Shown here: one piece after another, positions 49,193 through 59,787 of the stretch | How positions within the stretch are numbered: the first letter of the stretch is position 1 | Layout of the letters: the number at the start of each line of letters is the position of its first letter | Source: Hyaloraphidium curvatum | Taxonomy: Eukaryota > Monoblepharomycota > Hyaloraphidiomycetes > Hyaloraphidiales > Hyaloraphidiaceae | Direction of reading: 5' to 3' | Assembly: GCA_025558095.1 (NCBI GenBank) | Contig: JAIVFI010000027.1 | Span: 544,177 to 608,176 of the forward strand | Length of the DNA stretch: 64,000 nt | Notes under the pieces: generated by a model | Told to the model about the DNA's origin: nothing | The model's database searches: none | The model's input: the letters and a program-made list of their open reading frames with translations, nothing else | Position numbers and translations under genes: made by a program

Positions 49193-50818
49193 ATGCCCCC
49201 CGTCCTCTTCTCCGGCGGCCGCATCTTCACCTCCGACCCCTCGTCCCCCTTCGCCGAGTCCCTCGTCGTCGATGGCGAGCGCATCGCGTTCGTCGGCACC
49301 CTCGCCGCGGCCCGCGAACGCGCCGGGCCCGGCGCGCGCCACGTCGACCTGAAGGGCGGCGTCGCCATGCCCGGCTTCGTCGACGGCCACGCGCACATCC
49401 TGGGAATGGGCGGTAGCCTGCTGATGGCGCAGCTGCGCGGGCTGGGCAGCCTGGAGGACATCCTCGCGGTGCTCGGAAAGTGGCACGCCGAGAACCAGGA
49501 CGAGGAGAGGGTGCTCGGGCTGGGGTGGCTATATACCGCCGTGCCGGGGGGGAAGCCGACGCGGCAGATGCTCGACGGACTGTTCCCGGACAAGCCGGTG
49601 TACCTGCTGGCGTCGGACCTGCACTCGAGCTGGCTCAACTCCAAGGCGCTGGAGGAGGTGGGGATCACGCGGGAGACCAAGGATCCCGTCGGCGGGTGCG
49701 TCGTGAGGGACGAGAACGGCGACGCGACGGGGCATCTGGTGGAGACGGCGCACTTTGAGAGCACGTTCCCGATCATCAACGGCGGCGCCGCGGAGCTCAG
49801 GGCCAAGCGGTTCGCCGCCGCGATGAAGGCGTACAACTCGACGGGGGTCACGGCGGCGGTCGAGATGGCGCTCGAGAAGCCGGCGCTCGAGACGATGCTG
49901 CGCGCCGAGAAGGAGGGCAAGCAGACGCTCAGGGTCGTGGCGCACTGCATCATCCACCGCAGGGACACGCCCGAGGAGGAGCTGGCGCAGGTCGCCGAGG
50001 CCGCCAGGTTTGCCAAGGAGACCGAGGGCAGCGACATGTTCCGCGTGGCGGGGATCAAGCTCGTCACGGACGGCGTGATTGACGCCTGCACGGCGACGCT
50101 GATCGAGCCGTACGCCAACGGGAGCAACGCTGAGCCCATCTGGGACCGCGAGAGCCTGGAGAGGGTGGTGCTGGCCGCCGACTCCGCGGGGATCCAGATC
50201 GCGCTGCACGCCATCGGCGACCAGGCAGTGCGCAACGCCGTCGACGCTCTCGAGAGGGCGCAAAAGGAGAACGGCACCTCGGGCCGGCGCCACCGGATCG
50301 AGCACCTCGAGTACACCGACGAGGCGGAGGTCGCTCGGCTCGCCCCGTTGGGCATCACCGCGAGCATGCAGCCGGTGCACTGCAACCCGGCCTACCTGTC
50401 CAACTGGATCGAGCAGCTCGGGCAGCCGCGCGCCGCCCGGGGGTTCGCCTGGCGCGAGTTCCTCGACGCGGGGGCGACCTTGGCGTTCGGCACCGACACC
50501 CCCACGGCGCCGCACATGCCGCTGCCCAACATTTACATCGCCGCGACGAGGAAGCACCCCGACGACCCCACGATCCCGCCGCTGGGACCGCACCACGCGC
50601 TACCTGTGGATGAGGCGGTCGTGCACGCGACCAAGGACTCTGCGTGGGCGAGTCATATGGATGGGAAGGTGGGGATGCTGAAGGAGGGGCTGCTGGCGGA
50701 CGTGGTGGTGCTGAACGGCGACCCGTTCGCGGAGGGTGCGGCGCCGGAGCAGCTTCTCAAGACAAGGGTGGTGATGACGATGCTGGGGGGCAAGGAGGTG
50801 TTCCGGGCCGACGAGTAG
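49193..50818 (+). CDS. Amidohydrolase (YtcJ-like)
   Basis: Single exon of 541 aa from MPPVLFSGGRIFTSDPSSPF. It has the composite fold of metal-dependent hydrolases: an N-terminal beta-sandwich stretch with VDGERIAFVGT, the metal-binding GFVDGHAHIL (H66, H68), VAHCIIHRRD and GIKLVTDGVID. Then come IQIALHAIGDQAVRNAVDAL, HRIEHLEYTD, FGTDTPTAP and the closing GLLADVVVLNGDPF. Members hydrolyse amide or amidine C-N bonds; exact substrates of the YtcJ group are mostly unknown. Length and motif order are normal and no targeting signal is visible. The reading is open upstream into the LVD relic; the ATG at 49193 fits the usual family start. Confidence 0.85.
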   Translation: MPPVLFSGGRIFTSDPSSPFAESLVVDGERIAFVGTLAAARERAGPGARHVDLKGGVAMPGFVDGHAHILGMGGSLLMAQLRGLGSLEDILAVLGKWHAENQDEERVLGLGWLYTAVPGGKPTRQMLDGLFPDKPVYLLASDLHSSWLNSKALEEVGITRETKDPVGGCVVRDENGDATGHLVETAHFESTFPIINGGAAELRAKRFAAAMKAYNSTGVTAAVEMALEKPALETMLRAEKEGKQTLRVVAHCIIHRRDTPEEELAQVAEAARFAKETEGSDMFRVAGIKLVTDGVIDACTATLIEPYANGSNAEPIWDRESLERVVLAADSAGIQIALHAIGDQAVRNAVDALERAQKENGTSGRRHRIEHLEYTDEAEVARLAPLGITASMQPVHCNPAYLSNWIEQLGQPRAARGFAWREFLDAGATLAFGTDTPTAPHMPLPNIYIAATRKHPDDPTIPPLGPHHALPVDEAVVHATKDSAWASHMDGKVGMLKEGLLADVVVLNGDPFAEGAAPEQLLKTRVVMTMLGGKEVFRADE

Positions 50819-50968
50819 ACGGTAGTATGGTGAGAGTGGTCATCACATTATTGGAGTGCCGGGTGTGTATGACCGAACGTCTCTGCCGCGGGTTTCCCCG
50901 CCGCCTCCGATCCCCTTCCGCAGAAGCTTCCAAGTTCCACCCCGACTCACCGGCCCCAAAGCACCAAC

Positions 50969-52735
50969 ATGAAGGCCGACGACCACGCGGCCGTGGACCC
51001 GAACGAGTTTTCCAGTCTCCCGCAGAAGCTCGCCGGGCCGCCGGACCAGTTCGGCGCGGCGGCGCTGCGGCACCGGCGGGGCGGCCCCACCGTTGACCCG
51101 CGGCACCTCTCGCTCGCGGACCCTCTCTCGCCGGGCGTGCCAATCCTGCCGCTGCCTACGGCCTCCGACAGGCCGCTCCTTGGCCGGTGTGCGCCGCCGC
51201 TGTCGGAGGCGGATGCCGCCCAAATCTTCGACGCCGCCGGGCTGCCCGCGCTCGCCTTCCTCTGCCGCGCCCGGCTCGCCATGACGGTCACCGAGAAGAA
51301 GGCGGCGCCGTTCATGCTCGGCTGTGTCGTGTTCCTCGCCACTTCTCCCGCCTTGCTCGCCGCAATCGGCCTGGCCCGCCCGCCCGGCCCCGCCGGCCCA
51401 TTCGCCACGGCCTGCGCGGGCATCCTCTTCGCGCTCTTCGTCAATTTCGGCACCGTGCCACTGGCGCACCACTTCGTACTCGCGGCCCCTCGGTTCGCAT
51501 CGCCCGCCGATCCCAATCTCGTGGGCGGCTACACTTCCCTGTTGGCCTGGTACTGCGCCCGCACCATCGGTGCCAAAGGTGGCCAGGACGGCCCATCGCC
51601 GCTGTTGCAACACCTCCCCCCGCCACAGGATTTTGCGTCGGTGGAACCGCTGCTGGTGCCCGAAGAAGTGCCGACGCGGCCCACGTCCGGCTCACCGTCC
51701 CGCTCCGCGGCGTGCCCCTGCCCCGCCTGCCTCGGCGTCTTTGCCGGCGGTGGCTGGCGCAGCGTCGCCGCCTTTTTCCTGCTCCACTACGTGTTGACCG
51801 CGGGTATCTTGTACGCGATGGTCTGCCTTTGCTTCTGGGATCTCTGGGCCGGGCCGGGGAGCCCGCTGTACGCCCATGCCTGGGTCGCGGCATGCTTCGC
51901 CGCCCATTGTTGCGCTCTGGCGGTCACCATTCCCGTTTCTCCCGGGAGAGACAGCTACGTGCTGCTCCAGGCGAACGTAAGACTGATCGCCAGGGTGCAG
52001 CTCCGCGCCGCCACGGCCGCGTGCGGAAGCTTCGTGCGGGAGTGCGCCGAAAGCCTGCGGAGGGGCCGCCAAACGGACGGCCTGCACGTCGTGATCGAGG
52101 TCGAAACTCGCGCTGCGGAGGATCCAACTGATAAGTCAGCGGCAAGGACGGTCGGGTCGATCCCTACAGCCGCCTCCGAAGGCCGCCTCCCCGAGCTCTA
52201 TGCCCGCGTGGGCTCCGACATTATCGAATATTCCCGCGACCAGATCGGGAACAAGGGCATCTACCTTAAGCTCCCCCTCGCGCTGTCGCTCGCCTCCCTC
52301 CTCGCCGCGCTGGTCTGCTCGTTCCCCTTCGGCAGGTCCTGCTTCCCTGCCTGGGGATTTGCTATCCCCCTGTACGGCCTGCACATGGCGCTGATCAACC
52401 TCGGATCCATGGCCATCGTCAACGCGTCCGCGGCGGACGTCGGGGGTGTCTACCGCGCGGCCGCAGAAGCGCTCGCATCCCTGCTCGCGGACCCGCGGCT
52501 CGACGACGCCCCTGGCACGTTATCCGCTGCGCTCGCGGCCCGCATGGAGCGGCACCGCGTCGCGCTCGGCAGCATTGCGGATGCTCTCTCCCGCGGGACG
52601 GCCAAGGGCAAGGTGCTGGGGTTTACCGTCACGGCGGCGTCGCTGGCCAACCTCGCGCTGGCGGGTTTGACGGTCGGTGCAACGCTGTTCCGCGCGTTCG
52701 GTCTGAGGCTGCAGCTGGGCACCTACTGCACGTGA
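50969..52735 (+). CDS. 7TM family copy 6, intact
   Basis: Uninterrupted 588-aa member starting MKADDHAAVDPNEFSSLPQK. Seven hydrophobic segments are visible: about residues 113-135, 143-171, then FFLLHYVLTAGILYAMVCL, AWVAACFAAHCCALAVTI, LPLALSLASLLAALVCSF, FAIPLYGLHMALINLGSMAI and TVTAASLANLALAGLTVGAT. The Cys loop between segments 2 and 3 reads AACPCPACLG. A long amphipathic stretch with RMERHRVALGSIADALSRG precedes segment 7, and the tail after segment 7 is short (LQLGTYCT). It is more diverged than the four copies at the left end and lacks the NDGRF motif. Since it is intact, it shows the family is a real protein-coding family. Receptor or channel function is inferred from topology only. 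Confidence 0.75.
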   Translation: MKADDHAAVDPNEFSSLPQKLAGPPDQFGAAALRHRRGGPTVDPRHLSLADPLSPGVPILPLPTASDRPLLGRCAPPLSEADAAQIFDAAGLPALAFLCRARLAMTVTEKKAAPFMLGCVVFLATSPALLAAIGLARPPGPAGPFATACAGILFALFVNFGTVPLAHHFVLAAPRFASPADPNLVGGYTSLLAWYCARTIGAKGGQDGPSPLLQHLPPPQDFASVEPLLVPEEVPTRPTSGSPSRSAACPCPACLGVFAGGGWRSVAAFFLLHYVLTAGILYAMVCLCFWDLWAGPGSPLYAHAWVAACFAAHCCALAVTIPVSPGRDSYVLLQANVRLIARVQLRAATAACGSFVRECAESLRRGRQTDGLHVVIEVETRAAEDPTDKSAARTVGSIPTAASEGRLPELYARVGSDIIEYSRDQIGNKGIYLKLPLALSLASLLAALVCSFPFGRSCFPAWGFAIPLYGLHMALINLGSMAIVNASAADVGGVYRAAAEALASLLADPRLDDAPGTLSAALAARMERHRVALGSIADALSRGTAKGKVLGFTVTAASLANLALAGLTVGATLFRAFGLRLQLGTYCT

Positions 52736-52933
52736 TCGGACCTTCTGCGGAACGGGGTTTCAAATCGCCAGCAGGCGATCAGCTCAGCTGAAGATGCATG
52801 TGCAAGTCTACATGATTGGTGCTCCTTCGACTTCGGGTATCGTCTCCATGCTTTTCTGCCGTCTTTCTTTCCCACCGTGACTCTATGAACCGCGTCCATC
52901 CATTCCGAAGCGACCCCCGTGCCCAAAGATCCA

Positions 52934-55900
52934 TCACGACCCCCAGCGAGGCATCTGCTGCTGGTCACGCATCCCCATCCTGCCCCCCTCGTCCTCGTCG
53001 TCCGACCCCATCTTGGCCCTCTTGGTCACCTGCGCCACCCGCGGGCTCGACGGGCCCCGCATCCCCAGCAGCGGCCTCGACATGTCGTGCGCCTTGACGT
53101 GCTGCGCCACCGCGGCGAGGTCAAGCCGGGACATGGGCGCGCGCACGGCGCCGGCGGGGGGCGGGCGGTCGCGGCGGCGGTAGAAGAGGATGTAGGGCGT
53201 GTCGCTGCCCGAGGCCTCGGCGAGCACGTCGTCGAGGGTCATGCCGCGGCGCACCGACGAGTCGTTGAAGTTGGTCCAGGACAGGCGCGCCGTCTCGGCC
53301 TTGAGCCTCGTGCGCGCCGCCGCGGCGGGCGGCTCCTGGCCCTCCTGCACCGCGAACGCGTAGTAGTGCCCGTAGTCGGCCGAGTAGCCCGAGTGGAAGA
53401 CGACCGCGTAGAGGTCGTAGTCGACGGTGACGAACTCCAGCGGCGCCGCGGCGGGGGGCGCGTCGGCGACGGCGGCCTCGGCGCTCGGGGTCTCGGGCAC
53501 CACGTCCATGTCCGCGACCTGCCCGCCCTGCTCGCCGTTGGCCATCTCGACGTCCTCTGTCGTGAGGGCGACCGCGTTGGGCAGAGTGTCCGATGTGACC
53601 GCTGCCTTGCCGTCCGAGCCCGACTTGTCCTCCTCCCCGGCCTTGCCCGCCGCCTTGTCCGCCTCGGCCTGCTCCTTGACCACGTCCCGCGCCAGCACCG
53701 TCGCCGTGAGCACCGTCCAGTCCCCCTCGATCTCGCACGCGATCTTCTTCCGGCGCCCGATGGCGAGGTCGTACTCGAACCGGTTCGCGCTCACGATCAG
53801 CACGCTGGGCACCCGCTGCAGGTACGTCGTCCGCGTGGCGTCCGTCTTGCGCCCGCAGCGGTCGCACGAGTAGGCATTGCCCTCCTGCTCCGTCAGCCGC
53901 TCCGACGCCAGCACCGAGTCGAGCATCTCCTGGATCGGCGTCGGGTGGAAGGTGCGCTCCTTGCGCTTCCGCACCGGCGGCGCGACCATGGGCGCAGGTG
54001 CGGCGGCGGCGGCGGCCGCGGCGGGTTCGACGGCGGCCTCGAACCTGGCGCTCAGCGGGGGCGCGTCGCCGGCGGCGGCCTTGGCAAAGGAGAAGGGCTG
54101 CGGTGCCTCGAGCTGCGGCGTCTTGAACCTGCCCGGCACTCCGATCCCCGGCAGCGGCGGCACCTCGGGGTCCGGCGTCGCGAGCCCGATCCTGCCCAGC
54201 CCGGGCAGCCCGTCGTCCGCCGCCCCCAAGTCCTCATGGATGAACGCGGCCAGATCCTGGCTGTCGCGGATGAACCCGCCCGGCTCCTGGCTGTCGGGGA
54301 GCACGATGTCCTCGGCCGCGGGCTCCTCCGGTAGCGGCTGCGTTCCCATGCCCTTGTCCTCGGTCAGCGGAAACACGTCCCACTGCGGCCCGCCCTTGAG
54401 CCCCCGCTGCCCCTCGCCCGCCTCCGCGTCGTCCGCGTCTAGCTGCTCCACCGCGTCCTGGAAGTCAAAGTCCTGCGTCCTGGGCTCCCAGTTCTCCTCG
54501 CCCCCCTGCACGCCCGCGAGCTCGTCCTGTTCCTCGACCTCGGTCCTCGCGTCCCCGCCCGCGTCGCTCCCGTCCACCGCGGCGCCGCTCCCGTCCGACC
54601 CCTCCTTCGTCGTGTACCCTTCGCCCCCGTCCTCCTCAACCGGCCTGTTCCACGCCGCCTTGCCCTCCCCCTCCCCGGGCTGCGCGCCCTCGGGATCCAG
54701 CTCCGTCCCGTCGGCGTCGCTCTTCTCCCCGCCCTCGAGGTGGATCTCGTGCACCTCCCCCGGCGGGCTGGCGTCGGGCTCCCTCCCCCTCCCCGCGGGC
54801 GGCGACCCGCGCCTGGGCAGCTGCCGCGGGAGGAACCCCGTGCCCAGGACGCGCCCCGGGCCGGGGAACAGCGGCGCGGGCGGCGGCGTGCGCGGGCGCT
54901 CCTCGACCTCCCTCTCCTCGACCCGGAACGGCAGCGACAGGTCCGTGAACTCCTCCGCGCGGTACGACGTTCCTTCGCACCCGCCCTCGCAGCGCACCGC
55001 CGTCACCGTCTGCCCCTTGAAGTGCCGCAGCGGGTCCGGGTACCCCGCGCCGGCCGCCTTGGCGTCCGTCTCGACCTGGTCGAAGAGCAGCTTCATGAAC
55101 TCGGCCGCGTCCTGCTGCCGTCCGCTGCGGATCCACGCCGGCTGGGTTTCGAGGAACTCGCGCGGGGTGAGGACGGGGGAGGAGGAGAAGGCGAGGAGGG
55201 AAAAGAGCCGGCCGAGGGCCGCGAGGGGTGTGGGGTCGCCGGCGGGGAGGGGGCGCTCGCGGCGGAAGGCGCCGAACGCGAACGCCATGGCTTCCTCGCG
55301 GAGGAAGCTCTTGGTGGGCGACCCGTCGGCGGCCTGCTCGTAGAGGGGCACGCCGCCCGCGGCAAAGACGCTCTGCAGCAGCGAGTTCATGAAGCACGTG
55401 TTGCCGAGGTTCGAGAGGCCCTTGGGCTCGGGCGGCAGCGCGTCGAGCGCGTCCGAGTACTCCCGCGGCGAGCTCCCGGGTCCGATCGCGTGCCGGCCCC
55501 GCTGCGCCGCCCGGCCGCCGCCGCCGGGGATGCCCGCGAACGCGTCCCACCCGTCGCACCGGCGCTCCTCCTCCTCGGGCCCGTACGGGGGCCGGAACCC
55601 GGCGTCGAAGAGGGCGCGCAGCGCCGCGAGGCGGGCGTGCTCGACGCTGGGGTCGGCGTGCGCGTGGTTGCGGAGGAAGGCGAAGGCGGGGGCGAGCACG
55701 TGGCCGGCGTCGCCGCGGGCGGCGGCCCAGCGGGCGAGCTGCGCGAGGGCGTGCAGGAAGCCGAGGGCGAGGTGGGTGGAGGAGGAGGAGGGGGATGGGA
55801 GTGCGGGGTTGGCGGCCGTTCCCGGGTCCTCGGCCTCGGCCCCCTCGGGTTCCCCGCGAATGCGCCTCCATCCGGCCCCTCCGAGCATCCCCGCCACGCC

Positions 55901-57297
55901 GAGCTCCTTGAGCAGCACCGCCATCATCCTCCCGCACATCCTGGCCTGCGCCGTGCGCGGCCTCTGCTCCCCGCCGACCCCGGGCGCCCCCGACGAGACG
56001 CCTTCGAGGAGCACCCCCAGCGACTCCCCGTCCAGCGCGGGAGGGCACGCCGGCCCGCTCCCTAGCAGCTCGTCCAGCTTCCCTGCGCCCCCGGACTCGC
56101 CCTCGATGTCGCGCAGCAGCCTGCACGCCCACTCGGCCCACCCGTCCAGGTTCTGCCCTCCGACGAAGCCGTCCTTGTGCCTGTCCGATGCCATATACCG
56201 CGAAACGAACTCGCTCCCCCGCGCGGCTCCCACCAGACGGCGCAGGATGCCCCGCAGCCCCCCCGCGGGGTCCTCGAGGCGGCGCACGTAGTTGTCCGCC
56301 TTGCCCTCGACGTCGATGCGGTCCGCCAGCGCCAGGAGCAGCGCCACGCAGCCGGGGTTGGCCCCGCGGATGCGCGCCGTGGTGTGCGCGAGGTTCCAGC
56401 CCGGGGCGGGGTACGCGCCCTTGGCGAGGTGCTCGACGACGGCGCCGTACATGGCGTCGGCGGCCTGGGTGCGGGCGAGGCCGGTGCGGATGAGGTTGTC
56501 GACGGCGGCGGAGATGGCGGGGGGCGCGCGGGGGGGCAGCTGCGCGGGCGACAGGACGGGGTGAGCGAGGAGGAAGAGCGCCGTGGCCTGTTCGGGCATG
56601 GGTCAGCAGCAGGGGAGGGCCGCTCGGCGAGGCGACCCACCGCAGCGATCTCCCTCTCCGACGGCAGGCTGTCGTGCCTGCGGTCCCAGTCGCGGCCCCA
56701 GTCGCTGCGGTCGCCGCGCTCCCACGCCATGACGTGTTCGGGCTGGCCGCTCTTGAGCGCGTTGGGGAAAAAGTGCAGCGCGTGGAAGGCGTGCTCGAGC
56801 ATGCCGAATGCCTCTGCGACGGGCTCTTTCGAGCCGGCCGCGCTCTCGACGCCCCATTCCGCCAGCTCGCCCGCTTTCCCGAGGTCGTCCGTCGAGCGCG
56901 CCGCGTCCTCCAGCACCTCGAGCGCGCCGCGGAAGGCGTGGCCGGCCATCGCCCCGGCCGGCCGCGCCAGCTCCCTGCGCAGCTCGGCGACGGCGGCAGC
57001 CACTCCCTTGTCGTTGGCGAGCAGCCGCAGCACGTCCCCCGCGGCCGCGAGCAGCCCGAGCGCGCGCGGCACCGGCAGAGAGCGCAGCGCGTCGGGCGAC
57101 AGCGACCGCGCGAACTGCGAGAAGTCGGCGTCCGCGCGCCGCCGCAGCCGGTCCGCGAGCGCGCGCCGGTCGACCGCGTCGCGCGACTCGGCCAGCGAGA
57201 GCTCGTCGGCCGCCAATTCCTCCCCGCCCGCCCCGCCGTCCTCCCCGCCAGACGACGACCCGCCCGGCGACGGCGGCGGCGCCTGCCCCGTCCTCAT
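52934..57297 (-). CDS. Ubiquitin-specific protease (USP, C19)
   Basis: Two exons: 57297-56641 and 56587-52934, with a 53-nt intron (GTGGGT, CTGAC branch, AACAG), giving 1436 aa. The N-terminal ~600 residues are helical and look like a substrate-recognition part, similar in layout to USP34/USP9X-type enzymes. The catalytic domain has the Cys box GLSNLGNTCFMNSLLQ (Cys about 617), the QQDAAEFMKLL block, two CxxC pairs for a zinc ribbon (VRCEGGCEG and YSCDRCGRK) and the His box YSADYGHYYAFAV (His about 1293). A long acidic insertion lies between the two halves. It removes ubiquitin from proteins. Catalytic residues look intact. Transcribed divergently from the zinc-finger gene. Confidence 0.85.
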
Positions 57298-57615
57298 CCC
57301 TTGAACGGCAGAGATCTACGCCGCAGGGCCTTTTCCGCCGCCGCAGCACGGCATGGGACGGGGGCGTCCGGGTCCGCAGAAAAGGGTCCGTGGAGGGAAA
57401 CCGTGCGGAACGGGCGAGCGGCCGTAATGCGGCGAGGCAGGCGTCGGTCAACTCGCAAGTTGAACAGCCCGGCAGCGCACCGCGAACTGATCCGCCACGC
57501 CGCATAACATAAAGTGGCGGACAAAGAGCGGCGAGTCGTGATGACACCGCATGCGTCGCACGCGTGGAACTGCCCTCTTCCCGCCGCCACGCGCGCCCCC
57601 TGCCCCCCCCCACCC

Positions 57616-58682
57616 ATGGCCCGGGAGGTCGACGACGATGGCGCCAGGGAGAGTGCTTGGGGAGATGCTCGGAACAAAGACGATGAACGGAGAGTGAGCG
57701 GCCAGGACAATGACGGCGACGGTGCAGCTGACGGCATCGGGGCCTCCGGTGGCGACGGCGTCGGAGTCACCGCCGAAGGTGACGGTGTGACGGGCGTGGG
57801 AGCCGCCGACTCTGCGGAAGGCCGTTCGACCACTGTGCACCACGCACGGCCGAAAGGAATGGCGGGATTCACCATCTCGGTGGGAAAGGACGGCCAGGAG
57901 GAGTACACGTGCACTGTGGAGGGCTGCAAGCGGAAGGGGCCGCACAACAAGCACGAGGCCGTCAGCCACAAGAAGCGGTTCCACGGGACGGCGGGCTTGA
58001 AGCTGCCCGGCTCTGTGGCACCGGTTCAGGCTCGGTTCGCCGACGGCGTCTACCACTGCCCGCGCTGCGGCAAAACCTCGAATGACACCACCCGGGCGCG
58101 GGAGCACGGGCGGAAGTGCAAAGGACCTCCTTCCGACCGGAACACGGAAACGGCCCCAGTCAAGTTCAAGGGTGACAGGGTTCCGTGGGAGGGGCCTGTA
58201 GGAGATCACCCCGACCTCGTTGGGGCCGGTACGTTTGGTGCTCGGGCTCGCCATCGGCTTCCCTGACAGTAGCATCCCCTCTAGACGATCCTGCTTTGAT
58301 GGAATGTCGTCTGTTCATTCACCAATGGGGGTTCCTCCTGTGCGACGACCATGGGGCCATCCTCCTTAAGGACATCGAGGGTCACCTGAAGGGTAACAAG
58401 CATCGCTTACCGAAGGCAGAACGGGCGGCGCTCCATGCGCGCGTCGAGGAGCGAGCCGCACAGGCCGGTATTTCGCTGTTGGACGACTGGCCCAATCGTG
58501 GCGCCCACACCCACTCGGGGACGGGCCTGGGCGTGTGCTGCTACGTGCAGGACAGCGGGATGATACTGCCCGCCGTTCTGGGACCTCCCGTGTTCCGCAT
58601 GTTTGGCTGCGCCGCCGTCCTGGGCTGCAGCTTTGTGGCCTACACCGACGCCGAGATCCGGAGCCACGCCAAGCTTGTGTAA
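57616..58682 (+). CDS. Zinc-finger protein with DUF3505-like ends
   Basis: Two exons: 57616-58228 and 58285-58682, with a 56-nt intron (donor GTACGT, acceptor CTCTAG), giving 336 aa. The N-terminus is acidic and Gly-rich. Two C2H2-type fingers follow: CTVEGCKRKGPHNKHEAVSH and CPRCGKTSNDTTRAREHGRK. The second exon has the pattern FIHQWGFLLCDDHGAILLKD, then IEGHLKGNKH. A last finger reads FGCAAVLGCSFVAYTDAEIR, then SHAKLV. The spacing (C at the start, HL..H afterwards, then a final C..C..H) resembles fungal DUF3505-type proteins, often found near mobile elements. A DNA-binding role is likely. Start chosen at MAREVDDDGARES; an upstream in-frame ATG is possible. Confidence 0.6.
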
Positions 58683-58873
58683 CGCGCCGGCGTCGGGGCA
58701 AGGGGGACGGTGGTCCCCGGCGAGGGAAGACTAGGCGCAGTGCTGTGTAGTGACTCCTCAACGTCGTCAACACAGGTCTTTACGGGTCCCCCGCGCCCCG
58801 TCCTGACAGTTTGACGACGTTCCAACCCTGAATCCACGTTTCCCGTTCCCCGTGACCTCACCCTCGGTGCAGC

Positions 58874-59548
58874 ATGGCTGGCGCCGACGCTCTCCGCGAT
58901 CTCCTCTCCGCGACCCCGGACCCCCAGACTCCCGTCGAAGTCCTTATCGAGCGCGAAAGGGTTTTCCTTGATACCCTCGAGCCGCAGGAGCGTGCTGCTT
59001 TCGTCAGCTTCTTGGACGCCCTCGGCGACGCTCAGCCCGAGTTCATCGCGCTCCCGATCCGTGCCCAAGTCGCCACCTACCGCGCTTCCCAAGCAACCCA
59101 CGTCGCGCAGCACGCTCCTCTGTCTGCTCCGATTTCGGTGTCCGCCGCTGCGCTCACGGACGCGTTTGTCGGCTCTGTCGCGCGCATGGGGTTCCTGCCC
59201 CAGCACGCCGCTGCTGCCCCAACCGCGAAACCGATCAACGTGCCTACCCCGGACAAGTTCGACGGGACCGATCACGCACGCACCCGTTACTTCATGATGC
59301 AGGTCGACAACGCGCTCGAGCTCAAGCCGGAGCTTGCCTCGGACGCCCAAAAGATCACGTTCTTCAGTCTGCTTCTCAAGGGCGATGCGCTCCGCTGGTT
59401 TGCTGCCCAGCAGAGCAGCTCCGGGACGATTGCGCCCTCGTGGATCTCGCTTCGCGAGGAGTTTCTCTCTACCTTTCAGATGCCACTTCGACACACTTCC
59501 GCCGTCAATGCGCTCCATTGTCAGGGACTACGCCACCCTGGAAGGTTC
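58874..59548 (+). mobile_element. Truncated Ty3-type Gag
   Basis: Starts MAGADALRDLLSATPD. The capsid-like region has TPDKFDGTDHARTRYFMMQV, ITFFSLLLKGDALRWFAAQ and WISLREEFLSTFQM, the usual Gag pattern of Ty3-like elements. The frame breaks near 59510 (VRDYATLEG is in another frame) and the zinc knuckle and pol are missing. It is interrupted by the 5' region of the downstream Ty3 element, indicating nested insertion. Confidence 0.7.
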
Positions 59549-59787
59549 TGAGGCTTTCCCGGACTCTTCCTGGCTCCGCCACACGCACCTACGCCTCACG
59601 CTGGCGCGGACCGGACTATATAAACCGATAGATCTTTGCCTGTACAACCCGAACGTTCGGATAGAGTTACAAGCCCCCGTACCCCGTCTCCCCGTTCTCC
59701 CGATCCCGCAGGCCAGGACCGGCCTCCCACGGCCTCTCCTGACATTATCCGAACGTTCACCCCGACACCCGACATCCCGACCCGACC
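59549..59787 (+). promoter_or_regulatory. Probable 5' LTR / leader of Ty3 element
   Basis: A TATATAAA box at 59617-59624 lies about 165 bases before the gag ATG. A 12-bp palindrome CCGAACGTTCGG (59649-59660) has a partial second copy at 59749-59759. No second LTR remains because the 3' end is replaced by telomere, so LTR borders cannot be fixed. Confidence 0.5.

Noticed and set aside
52919-56065. Long plus-strand ORFs opposite the ubiquitin protease
   Set aside because: Shadows of a well-supported USP gene on the other strand.
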